This document shows positions 14,185 through 22,869 of a stretch of DNA of 23,059 nucleotides, piece by piece. This stretch comes from Ruminococcus sp. (GTDB lineage: Bacteria > Bacillota > Clostridia > Oscillospirales > Acutalibacteraceae), in the NCBI GenBank assembly GCA_023667385.1, contig JAMPAE010000007.1, positions 1-23,059 of the forward strand, written 5' to 3'. The stretch's first letter is position 1. Every line of letters begins with the position of its first letter. The notes under the pieces were generated by a model. It ran no database searches, was not told the DNA's origin, and was given only the letters and a program-made list of their open reading frames with translations. Position numbers and translations under genes: made by a program.

Positions 14185-15543
14185 ATGATGACAGAGCAGA
14201 ACAGAATTGAGCTTTACACATCAATTGTGCCGAACGAACGGCAGTTGATGATTCAGCAAATGAAATATTATGCCTTTGTGCATTATTCAGTGAACACGTT
14301 CACAAATAAGGAGTGGGGCAGCGGCAAGGAATCACCGGCTGTTTTCAACCCGAAGAACCAGGACACAGACCAATGGTGCGAGGCAATAAAATCCGCAGGG
14401 ATGAAAGGCGTTGTGCTGACGTGTAAGCATCATGACGGCTTCTGCCTTTGGCAAACAAAAACAACTGAACATTGCATCAGAAACAGCCCATATAAAAACG
14501 GCAAGGGTGACGTGGTTCGTGAGCTTTCGCAGTCTTGCAAAAAGTACGGTTTGAAGTTTGGCGTTTATCTTTCACCATGGGACAGAAACTGCCCGCTTTA
14601 CGGAACAGATGCGTATAATGACTTTTACATCGAACAGCTTACCGAGCTTTTGACAAACTACGGCGAAATTTTCATGCTTTGGCTCGATGGTGCGTGCGGT
14701 TCTGATGCGGACGGCAAGCCAAAGCAAAAATATGACTTTGAGCGCATATGGTCAACGGCACTGAAGCTTCAGCCGAACATTGTTTTGTCTGATTGTGCGC
14801 CGGATGTGCGATGGGTCGGCAATGAAAGCGGCGTTGCAAGGGAAAGCGAATGGAACGTTGTGCCCAAGTTTCAATATGAAGTGCAGAACATTGAGAACGG
14901 ATTCCAGAATGACGCCGACATGAAAAAATTCCAAAAGCACAGCAAGGATGTTATGATGCAAGACATCGGATCAAGAAAGTTCCTTGCAAATTATGATTCG
15001 TTCATTTGGTATCCTGCCGAGGTTGACGTTTCAATCAGACGTGGCTGGTTTTATCATCCGAGAGAAACTTTGACAATGAAATCGCTGAAAAGGCTGATGA
15101 AAATTTATTACGGTTCAGTTGGCAGCAACAGCCTTTTGATTTTGAACATTCCGCCAAACAGGGATGGCAGATTTTGCAAAAAAGACGTCAAACGTCTGAA
15201 GCAGATTGGTGAATGGCTGAAAAAAGAGGACGAATGTGTCATTGACAGCAGCTACACTGTTTCGCAGGATAAAACCGAATTTGACATCACCTTTGAAAAG
15301 CAATCAGTTGACCGAATCCGTTTCAGTGAGGACACAACAAAATCGCAGCGTATTGAAAAGTTCAGCATTTATGCAAACGGTGATTGCGTATATAGCGGTA
15401 CGGTTGTTGGCTTTTCCAAAATTGCGGTTTTTGAAAAACCCGTTGTGACAGATAAGCTGCGCCTTGTGATTGAGCAATGCAGAAAAGAGCCATACATTGA
15501 AAAAATTGAGGTGTGCAAAACGGGCGCATATAGAGTGAAATAA
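14185..15543 (+). CDS. Alpha-L-fucosidase, GH29 family
   Basis: Releases terminal L-fucose from glycans by a retaining mechanism. The 452-residue protein has no signal peptide, so it should act in the cytosol on imported fucosylated oligosaccharides. Residues 20-330 form the GH29 barrel: FVHYSVNTFTNKEWGSG near 31-47, VLTCKHHDGFCLWQT near 76-90, FGVYLSPWDRN near 125, and FMLWLDGACG with predicted nucleophile Asp168. The C-terminal part (about 345-452) resembles the beta-sandwich that commonly closes GH29-B enzymes. The RBS AGGGAGG (14175-14181) is followed by two ATGs; 14188 has better spacing (6 bases) than 14185, so the protein may be one residue shorter. Fifteen bases after the fusion gene, it is last in the operon. 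No transporter or fucose catabolism gene is in the window. Confidence 0.92.
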   Translation: MMTEQNRIELYTSIVPNERQLMIQQMKYYAFVHYSVNTFTNKEWGSGKESPAVFNPKNQDTDQWCEAIKSAGMKGVVLTCKHHDGFCLWQTKTTEHCIRNSPYKNGKGDVVRELSQSCKKYGLKFGVYLSPWDRNCPLYGTDAYNDFYIEQLTELLTNYGEIFMLWLDGACGSDADGKPKQKYDFERIWSTALKLQPNIVLSDCAPDVRWVGNESGVARESEWNVVPKFQYEVQNIENGFQNDADMKKFQKHSKDVMMQDIGSRKFLANYDSFIWYPAEVDVSIRRGWFYHPRETLTMKSLKRLMKIYYGSVGSNSLLILNIPPNRDGRFCKKDVKRLKQIGEWLKKEDECVIDSSYTVSQDKTEFDITFEKQSVDRIRFSEDTTKSQRIEKFSIYANGDCVYSGTVVGFSKIAVFEKPVVTDKLRLVIEQCRKEPYIEKIEVCKTGAYRVK

Positions 15544-15737
15544 CATTGCTTGAAGCTTTTGCAATTATTAATGCAGATTTTCAGAAAAATTGAAATTTTT
15601 TGGATCTTTTTGTAATTATTTCTCTTGTTTTTGCGTTTAGAGTAGTGAGAGGCCTGAAAAGGTGTTCAGCATTTCAATTTGTAATATATATTTTGAAAGC
15701 AGATTAATCCTTTTATTGCAACCGAAACAATTGCTGT

Positions 15738-15772
15738 AAAAAGCAAAGCTAATAATGTGAACTTTGCTTTTT
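15738..15772 (+). terminator. Intrinsic terminator in the gap after the fucosidase
   Basis: An 11-bp perfect stem (AAAAAGCAAAG with CTTTGCTTTTT) with a 13-base loop. The A- and T-rich arms make it usable in either direction. It lies nearly 200 bases after the fucosidase stop. Confidence 0.7.
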
Positions 15773-15822
15773 CGTTGATTTTATTTATACTTTATTAATA
15801 TATTAAAATTCTATATTAGGTC

Positions 15823-15851
15823 TTGAAATATTAGTGTTGAGTGTGTATAAT
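15823..15851 (+). promoter_or_regulatory. Promoter of the giant surface protein
   Basis: TTGAAA (15823-15828) and TATAAT (15846-15851) are separated by 17 bases, near the sigma-A consensus. The leader is about 108 bases. The boxes are identical to those of the PKTGD protein promoter. Confidence 0.82.
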
Positions 15852-15966
15852 CAATATGACGGTTTGTAATATTATAAACTGTTATGCCGAATTAAGTCGA
15901 TTTGATGCATGATTTTTGCCGCTTCGGCTTGGTTCAAATTTAATTATATAGACAGGAGGAATTTTG

Positions 15967-18900
15967 ATGAATTCTAAAAGCAAAAAAATGTTGTCAGTTC
16001 TTCTGATTTTTGCAATGATTTTCACCCTTGCAGCACCTGCTTCGGCGCTGGATATGTCAAAGGCTGATTCATTGCTTCTGACAACCCACAAGGAGTATTC
16101 AATCGCTCCGGGTATCACGGAAGAACACATCACAACTGTTATGAAAGACACCGGCAAAACGCAAGTTCAGGCTTATATTGCTACGGTTGACCCGAAGCAG
16201 GATGGCGTGGGCTTCCTTGCCGGCTACAAAAACTATGACACAACAGGCGCATGGGGAATGCAGACCCTGCGTGACCAGGCAAAGGCAGCAGAAAATGCAA
16301 CCGGTCAAAATGTTGTTTTCGGCATCAACGCTGACTATTTCAACATGGGTAACGGATGCCCGAGCGGTGCGCTTGTTATGGGAGGTACTGTTGTTCACGA
16401 GCAGGGAAATGAGTTTTACTTTGCTTTCCTTCGTGACGGTACCGTTGAACTTCGCAATCCGGGCACACCGTTCAATGACACAGGCGATCCGAACAAAGAT
16501 GTCATTGAAGCAGTAGGTTCACCGTTTAAGCTCATTGAAAACGGAAATATTGTTGTGGGCGATGACGGAAGCCGTATGCCAACGGGTGCAGTTGGTTTGA
16601 CCGCTGACGGCAAAGTTGTTTTCATGACCGCCGACGGACGTCAGGAGCCGAAATCATGCGGCTATACAATGACTGAGCTTTCACAGATGCTTCTTTCTTA
16701 TGGTGTTGTTGACGCAATCTATTTTGACGGCGGCGGATCTGCAACCTTTGCATCAAAGCGTGAGGGCGAAACTGAACTCACAGTTAAAAACAGTCCGAGT
16801 GACGGTAATGAAAGAAAGGTTTCTTCCTGCCTTTTTGTGACAAGTGCAGCAAAGCCGACAGGCATTTTTGATCACGCTGTTCTTGAACCTCGTCAGGAGG
16901 TTTATACTCCCGGCTCAACTGTTGAATTTTCTGCAATCGGTTCAGATTCTGTTGGAACAAGAACGGCTTTGCCTGACGGCGTTAAGTTTGCTTTGAAAGA
17001 TTCTGAAATGGGCACAATCAACGCTGATGACGGTACTTTTGTTTCAAGCGGAAAAATCGGTTTGGTTGACGTTGATTTGACCTTGAACGGCGCAGTTGTT
17101 GGTTCAACTCAAATTGAAATTGCAGATCCTGACGAGATCACTTTTGCAACTGAGGAAATCACTCTCGGCTTCAACCAGCTGAGTACCCTTGGTCTTATGG
17201 CAAAATCAAAGAATCGTTCAATTAACTTCAAAGACGGCGATTTTGATTGGTCAATCACAAACGATGCTTATGCTAACGATGCTCAGTACGTTTTCAAAAA
17301 AGACGGTCAGAGCCACATGGTTGGCTATTTGCAGGGCTATACGCTGAAATATTATGAAAAGGATGAAGCCGGTAAAGTCGGCAATATTCTTGACGAATTG
17401 TCAGCCGAGGATAAAGCACTTTTCAATCAGCAAAATCAGCTTACAGAAGATAAGTATATTGTTGATAAAACTTATACCATTACAAAAGACGATGTTGTCA
17501 AAGATGTTGTCATCACAAGAGACGGCGACTATCAGCTCAGATATTACAGCATTGAGGGTGCAAATACATATCTTCTCGGTGCTTTGAGTGAAGATGACAT
17601 CAAACTGTTTGGCGAGCAGGCAATGGGCTCGTTCGACGGAAACACCTTCCTTTCATCAGAGGATAACTCTGTCAGCGGTATGCTCACCTGCGCATATAAA
17701 GGAAACAAGGATGTTCACGGCTCAATTCATGCAATCATCGGTCAGGCTCCGATTGTTGCCTATGACTTTGAAGATTACATCACAGACGGCACAGAGCGCT
17801 ATATTGTTGACAACGGCACCGAAGAGGGCGAAGAGAGAATCGCTGAAGCAGGTCAGGTTATTTCTGCTGCCGATTATTGGACTCCGGATCAGGTTAAGCC
17901 CGGACATCCGACTGCTGACCTTGGAACAATGAACTATAGCCGTGGCGGTCAGGTTTCAAGTGAAATTGTTGATATCGCCAGCGGAGAACCGGTTCGTAAG
18001 GGTAACCATGCGCTCAAGCTTAACTATGACTTCACCCAGTGTTCAAAAGATAAGGGTACAGAGGGTGCAAATGTTGGACCTAACGGACTTAATGTCACAA
18101 TTCCGGGTCAGCCAACAGCAATCGGTATGTATGTTTATGCTCCTGAAGGAACAGCTAACTATTGGCTTCGTGTTGAGCTTAAAGACGGCAACGGCACAAT
18201 TGTGCGCAGTGACTTCACAAGAGAATGTAACGTTGCAAAAGGACAATACGGCGGCTTTGACTGGACAGGCTGGAAATATGTTGAAGCTGACCTCACAGGT
18301 AAAAAAGGTCCGTTCACTTTCAACGGAAAAAACATGGTTCGTCTGATGTACGTACCCGGTCAGGGCAGCGGCGATTATGACAGCAAAGGTAACCCAATTC
18401 CGGCAAGTGAGCGCAAGGGCTCAATCTATGTTGACAACATTCAGTTCGTTTATGGCGCAAACCCGATTGACATTGATTCACCAACATTCGATTCAATTTC
18501 GGCAAACAATGCCGAGCTTAAAGACGGTGCAGTAATTAACTCAAATGTTGTTGACTTTTCTGCAACAGTAAGCGATGTTGCAAACAAATATACAACAGGC
18601 GTTGACTATTCAACTGCAAACGTTTGGGTTGACGGTGTAAACCTTACTAACGACGGTAACTTGTTCACCGATGAATCAAAGAACACAATTCAGTTTAATA
18701 ATCAGCTTCTTTCAAACGGAACTCACGAAATCAAGTTCCTCATCCGTGATAAAGAGGGTAACGAAACAACTGAAACAAGGGTGTTCACTGTTAACGGTGA
18801 GGAAAATATCCCCGTTATTTCAGCCGCCCTTGCAAGTGACAGCGTTCACCTCAACGAAAGGGCTGTGATCAACCTCACAAGCTCAAACATTGACGCAACA

Positions 18901-21900
18901 GAGGATTTAACTGCTCAAATTAAGTTTGCAAGCGGTTTCAGCGATTATGTTGTTAAATATGCAGACAGCTTTGAAGAAACCAAAGCCCCTGCCTTTGATG
19001 AAAAAACAAACACACTGACTCTCAGCGTCAGGAAGAAGGCTGACGCAAAGCCGGATTCAGATTTGATTGCATCGGTTGGAGTGCTTGTTCCAAACGAAAT
19101 CAGCGAGGGCACAAGGTTCTCATTCTCGGTTCCGTCAGCGGTTTACAACATAAAGACCGAAACCGAAGCAAAGACTTTCAGCTATTATTGCACAGCAAGA
19201 TACGCAGACGTAAAATCATATTATAAGCTTACGTTTGATGAGCTTATGGCAGGCTTTGATGCAATCTTCACCATTACCGATGAAAACGGCAACAGAGCAA
19301 GGAATGTTACACTGAAAACAGCCGATGGCGAAGTGCTCGGTCAAACAGATAACAGAGGCGTTGTTACTGTTTCAACACTGCGTGAGCCGCAGACACTTTC
19401 GATTTATGTTGAAGATGATCAGGGCAAGCGTTCATTTGTGACGCCGATTCGTGTTTTTGCTCTTGGTGCAGACACCGAAGGCAGGCCGTCTTTCATCAAG
19501 CTCGGTGACGTTTCAGATTCTCAGACTTCCAAAAACATCACATGGACTGCGAACCCCGGCAGTGCCGAAAAGAAAGCAATTGCCCAGTTTGCTTTGAAAA
19601 AAGATTATGAAGCAAAGGGCGAGAAAGCTTTTAAAGCTGTTGAGGGAACAAGCAAGCTTGTTAAATTTGACGCAGAAGCAGACGCAAACGATAACAAGGT
19701 GCTTTATGCAAACAGCGTTGTTTTAACAGGACTGAAAGCTGACACCGAATATGTTTACCGTGTTGGTGACGGCAAAATCTGGTCTGATGTTTACACAGTT
19801 AAGACGCTTTATAACGGAGCGGACACAAACTTCTTCATCATCGGCGATACTCAGGCTGATAACATGGATAACATCAACAGCATCCTTAACCTGCTTTCAA
19901 ACGGCGATACTGAATATTCATTCGGTGTTCAGACAGGTGACTTTGTTGATGCCCCGAAGAGATATAACCAGTGGGTAAACATTCTCAATGCTTTCGGCAC
20001 TGATTTCTTCAAAACAATTGACATGATTCACGTGATTGGTAACCACGAACAGATGGGTGACCCTGATGCAGACATTTCTCAGGCAATGTTCAACGTTAAG
20101 GATGCTCAGCATTATTCAGTTACCTATGGCAATGTTTATGTTGCAGTTCTCGGCTATGTCAGCGGTGAAGCAAAGGCAAAAGAGGACGCACAGTGGCTGA
20201 TTTCCGATGCAAGCAGAAGCGATGCAAAATGGAAAATTGTTGTTTCGCATCAGCCCCCTTACGGTACCAACGAAACAACTGAAGACTGCGAAAATTTCCA
20301 CAAGTATCTTTCACAGGCTTGCGACACAGCAGAAATTGATTTCTTCTTCTCAGGTCACGATCATGCTTATGCAAGAACAAAGCCAATCAAGAACTATCAG
20401 GCTGCTGATGACGGAACAGTTTATTTCGTCTGCGGTTCAACAGGTGAAAAAGCCTATCCGGCAACAAATGAAAAGCACAACTATCCGTTTGCTGTTTTCG
20501 GCAATAATAACTATGACGGACTTTATCTCACAGTTTCTGCAACCTCTGATAAATTCACAATTCAGGCTCACGACGAAAACGGAAAAGTGATTGATGAATA
20601 CAGCAAGACAAAAGCAGGCTGCGGAAATCTTCATTCTTTCGTTTTGACTGATGATAATCACCTTATTTGCGCTGAATGCGGCATGGCAAGACGAACAAAC
20701 GGTTTCACAGGCCTTGTTAAGGATAAAGCTCTCAAGCTCAACAAATATTTGATCAACGGTTCGGCTGTTAAAAATGAATGGCGTGCAAACGGCGATGATT
20801 ACTATTACTTCGGTGAAGACGGCGTTGCTGTTTCGGGCACGGTTAAAATTAACGGCGTTGAGTATACCTTTGATAAGAACGGCAAATTCCTGCGTGGTTC
20901 ATTCGTTGATAAGGAAGTTACCAACCCGGATAACGGAAAATCAAAGGTTATCACAGTATATTATGGTGCAGGCGGTGAGCTTGGCAGACGCTGGCAGGTG
21001 ATTGACGGTGAATATTACTGCTTCTACAGTCCTCTTTCAAGACCGTATAACTACGGAGAAATGTATAAGGGCGGCAGGAAAAAAGTTACAACTGCAAACA
21101 AAAACACCGAACGCTATTTCACATTTGCCGACGACGGACGCTTGCTTGTTGGCGCATTTGAAACCGATAAGGATGAAAACGGCAACATCATTGTTGGCAA
21201 GACCCGCTATTATTGGGGCGATGACTATGTTAAAACCACAACAAAAGCAGACGGCGTAACATATGAATTTGATGAAGATGGCTACATCAAAAATAAGGAC
21301 ATCAACTCATGCAAGTTCAGCACTGTTCAAAGCAGCTTTGTGTTCACAGGCAAGGCAATCAAGCCGGGCGTCACAGTAACCTGCAACGGTGAAACCCTCA
21401 AGGCAGGCACTGACGGAAACTACACTGTTACCTATTCAAACAACGTGAATGCAGGCACTGCAACAATGACTGTTGCGGGTAACCCTGAAAGAGGCTTTGT
21501 CGGCACAAAAACGTTCACTTTCAAAATTTATCATGACCTTACAAAGGCAACAATCACTGTTCCTTCACAGGTTACCTACACAGGCAAAAACCTGACTCCG
21601 AGCATTACCGTTAAGAGCGGTACGGCAACCTTGAAAGCAGGCACGGATTACACGCTCACTTTCAAAAACAACAAGAACCCCGGCAAGGCAACTGTTACAA
21701 TTGCCGCAAAGGGTAATAACGTAAAAGGTAAGGTTGAAAAGACTTTCCGCATCAGAATCGCTGCTCCAACAGGTGTTAAGGCAACACAGAAAACAAAGGA
21801 AACAACAGTTAACATCAAATGGAACAAAGTTGACCCGGCAACAGGCTACAGAATTTTCCGCAGCGAAAACGGCAAGGATTTCACAAAGATTGCAACTGTC

Positions 21901-22860
21901 AAGAATAACGTATTTACTTATAACGATAAGTCAACCAAGGTTGGAAAGACATATACTTATAAAGTATATGCCACATACACAAACAGCGAAGGACAAAGTC
22001 CGTATTCTGCAACAACAAGCGTGAAAGTGGTTGCTCCGTCAGCGGTTAAAACGGTTAAGGTTGCTTCAAATGCAAGCTCTGTAACCTTGACTATCACCAA
22101 GGTCAGCGATGCAGCCGGCTATGAAATTTATCGTGCAACAAGCAAAAACGGCAAGTACACGCTGGTTAAGACCCAGACGGGCACATCTTTCAAAGACACA
22201 AATGTCAAGAGCGGCTCACAGTATTATTACAAAGTCAGGGCGTATAAGCTCAACGGCAAAACAAAGACTTATGGTGCTTATTCTGCTATTATCAGTGCAG
22301 TGACTGCTCCGGTAGCTGTTAAAAAGCTTGCTGCAAAGGGCGCAAGCAAGGCAATCACTGTTTCATACTCTGCCGTTTCGGGTGCGTCCGGCTATGAAAT
22401 TTATCGTGCAACAAGCAAGAACGGCAAGTACACACTGGTTAAAATCACAACAGGAACTTCGTTCAAAAACACCGGACTCAAGAGTGGTGCACAGTATTTC
22501 TATAAGGTCAGAGCATATAAGCTTAACGGCAAAACCAAGGTTTACGGCGCTTATTCTTCAGTAATCTCTGCTGCCACTGCACCGGATGCAGTTAAGAAAG
22601 TGACAGCAAAGGCAAGCGGCAAAAATGTTACTGTTAAGTTTAATGCAGCCTCAGGCGCAACAGGCTATACGGTTTATCGTTCAAACAAAAAGGACGGAAC
22701 CTATAAAGCTGTTGCAACCGTAACAAAGACAAGCTATACTAATAAGAACCTCAAAGCAGGCACTTATTACTACGCAGTCAGACCTTACAAGGAAGTTTCA
22801 GGCGTCAAGGTATACAGCCCGCTTAAAGACGCCGCAAAAGTCAGCGTTAAAGTTAAATAA
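15967..22860 (+). CDS. Giant secreted protein: phosphodiester glycosidase (NAGPA) + metallophosphoesterase + wall-binding/Ig/FN3 repeats
   Basis: A 2297-residue surface protein. ATG 15967 is chosen because AGGAGG lies 7 bases upstream; the TTG just before it is not needed. Domains in order: signal peptide 1-27 (APASA cleavage); NAGPA phosphodiester glycosidase about 75-295 (GINADYFNMGNGCPSG near 119, ADGRQ, DGGGS at 254-258); Ig-like regions 300-610 with an insertion at about 435-552; jelly-roll carbohydrate-binding-like region about 640-830; two or three Ig-like beta-sandwiches 835-1165; purple-acid-phosphatase-type FN3 about 1170-1285; metallophosphoesterase about 1288-1530 with a full metal/catalytic set (GDTQ 1293-1296, GDFVD 1324-1328, GNHE 1358-1361, His1428, GHDH 1463-1466); a C/H-rich knuckle 1552-1571; cell-wall-binding-like YY/G repeats about 1575-1780; two YTGK-type Ig-like repeats to about 1933; four FN3 repeats to the end. 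No sorting signal, so attachment is probably non-covalent. The substrate is unknown; a glycosyl-phosphate polymer is inferred. Confidence 0.9.
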   Translation: MNSKSKKMLSVLLIFAMIFTLAAPASALDMSKADSLLLTTHKEYSIAPGITEEHITTVMKDTGKTQVQAYIATVDPKQDGVGFLAGYKNYDTTGAWGMQTLRDQAKAAENATGQNVVFGINADYFNMGNGCPSGALVMGGTVVHEQGNEFYFAFLRDGTVELRNPGTPFNDTGDPNKDVIEAVGSPFKLIENGNIVVGDDGSRMPTGAVGLTADGKVVFMTADGRQEPKSCGYTMTELSQMLLSYGVVDAIYFDGGGSATFASKREGETELTVKNSPSDGNERKVSSCLFVTSAAKPTGIFDHAVLEPRQEVYTPGSTVEFSAIGSDSVGTRTALPDGVKFALKDSEMGTINADDGTFVSSGKIGLVDVDLTLNGAVVGSTQIEIADPDEITFATEEITLGFNQLSTLGLMAKSKNRSINFKDGDFDWSITNDAYANDAQYVFKKDGQSHMVGYLQGYTLKYYEKDEAGKVGNILDELSAEDKALFNQQNQLTEDKYIVDKTYTITKDDVVKDVVITRDGDYQLRYYSIEGANTYLLGALSEDDIKLFGEQAMGSFDGNTFLSSEDNSVSGMLTCAYKGNKDVHGSIHAIIGQAPIVAYDFEDYITDGTERYIVDNGTEEGEERIAEAGQVISAADYWTPDQVKPGHPTADLGTMNYSRGGQVSSEIVDIASGEPVRKGNHALKLNYDFTQCSKDKGTEGANVGPNGLNVTIPGQPTAIGMYVYAPEGTANYWLRVELKDGNGTIVRSDFTRECNVAKGQYGGFDWTGWKYVEADLTGKKGPFTFNGKNMVRLMYVPGQGSGDYDSKGNPIPASERKGSIYVDNIQFVYGANPIDIDSPTFDSISANNAELKDGAVINSNVVDFSATVSDVANKYTTGVDYSTANVWVDGVNLTNDGNLFTDESKNTIQFNNQLLSNGTHEIKFLIRDKEGNETTETRVFTVNGEENIPVISAALASDSVHLNERAVINLTSSNIDATEDLTAQIKFASGFSDYVVKYADSFEETKAPAFDEKTNTLTLSVRKKADAKPDSDLIASVGVLVPNEISEGTRFSFSVPSAVYNIKTETEAKTFSYYCTARYADVKSYYKLTFDELMAGFDAIFTITDENGNRARNVTLKTADGEVLGQTDNRGVVTVSTLREPQTLSIYVEDDQGKRSFVTPIRVFALGADTEGRPSFIKLGDVSDSQTSKNITWTANPGSAEKKAIAQFALKKDYEAKGEKAFKAVEGTSKLVKFDAEADANDNKVLYANSVVLTGLKADTEYVYRVGDGKIWSDVYTVKTLYNGADTNFFIIGDTQADNMDNINSILNLLSNGDTEYSFGVQTGDFVDAPKRYNQWVNILNAFGTDFFKTIDMIHVIGNHEQMGDPDADISQAMFNVKDAQHYSVTYGNVYVAVLGYVSGEAKAKEDAQWLISDASRSDAKWKIVVSHQPPYGTNETTEDCENFHKYLSQACDTAEIDFFFSGHDHAYARTKPIKNYQAADDGTVYFVCGSTGEKAYPATNEKHNYPFAVFGNNNYDGLYLTVSATSDKFTIQAHDENGKVIDEYSKTKAGCGNLHSFVLTDDNHLICAECGMARRTNGFTGLVKDKALKLNKYLINGSAVKNEWRANGDDYYYFGEDGVAVSGTVKINGVEYTFDKNGKFLRGSFVDKEVTNPDNGKSKVITVYYGAGGELGRRWQVIDGEYYCFYSPLSRPYNYGEMYKGGRKKVTTANKNTERYFTFADDGRLLVGAFETDKDENGNIIVGKTRYYWGDDYVKTTTKADGVTYEFDEDGYIKNKDINSCKFSTVQSSFVFTGKAIKPGVTVTCNGETLKAGTDGNYTVTYSNNVNAGTATMTVAGNPERGFVGTKTFTFKIYHDLTKATITVPSQVTYTGKNLTPSITVKSGTATLKAGTDYTLTFKNNKNPGKATVTIAAKGNNVKGKVEKTFRIRIAAPTGVKATQKTKETTVNIKWNKVDPATGYRIFRSENGKDFTKIATVKNNVFTYNDKSTKVGKTYTYKVYATYTNSEGQSPYSATTSVKVVAPSAVKTVKVASNASSVTLTITKVSDAAGYEIYRATSKNGKYTLVKTQTGTSFKDTNVKSGSQYYYKVRAYKLNGKTKTYGAYSAIISAVTAPVAVKKLAAKGASKAITVSYSAVSGASGYEIYRATSKNGKYTLVKITTGTSFKNTGLKSGAQYFYKVRAYKLNGKTKVYGAYSSVISAATAPDAVKKVTAKASGKNVTVKFNAASGATGYTVYRSNKKDGTYKAVATVTKTSYTNKNLKAGTYYYAVRPYKEVSGVKVYSPLKDAAKVSVKVK
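22036..22857 (+). repeat. Tandem FN3-coding repeats, about 273-base period
   Basis: Three consecutive FN3-coding units follow a more divergent first one (21766-22035). The second and third are near-identical at DNA level: the segment starting GGCTATGAAATTTATCGTGC at 22117 recurs at 22390, exactly 273 bases (91 codons) later. The fourth unit is more divergent but keeps GYxVYRSxKKxGxY and the YYYAVRPY strand. This suggests recent internal duplication and a region where copy number may vary. Confidence 0.85.
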
Positions 22861-22869
22861 GGAGAAACC

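Larger units (their letters stand above)
15544..15963. other. 420-base gap between fucosidase and giant surface protein
   Basis: I see no coding region here. It is AT-rich. It contains a weak A/T hairpin near 15584-15600 just after the fucosidase, a clear hairpin-T terminator at 15738-15772, a near-consensus promoter at 15823-15851, a near-palindrome TTTGTAAT/ATTATAAA at 15863-15878 just past the predicted start, and a GCCG/CGGC mini-hairpin at 15918-15928 in the leader. AGGAGG at 15954-15959 is the RBS of the next gene. Confidence 0.7.

Noticed and set aside
15964..15966. TTG as start of the giant protein
   Set aside because: ATG at 15967 directly follows and has ideal 7-base spacing from AGGAGG.
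22036..22857. CRISPR-like array or mobile repeat
   Set aside because: The repeats are in frame, 273 bases long and encode FN3 domains.
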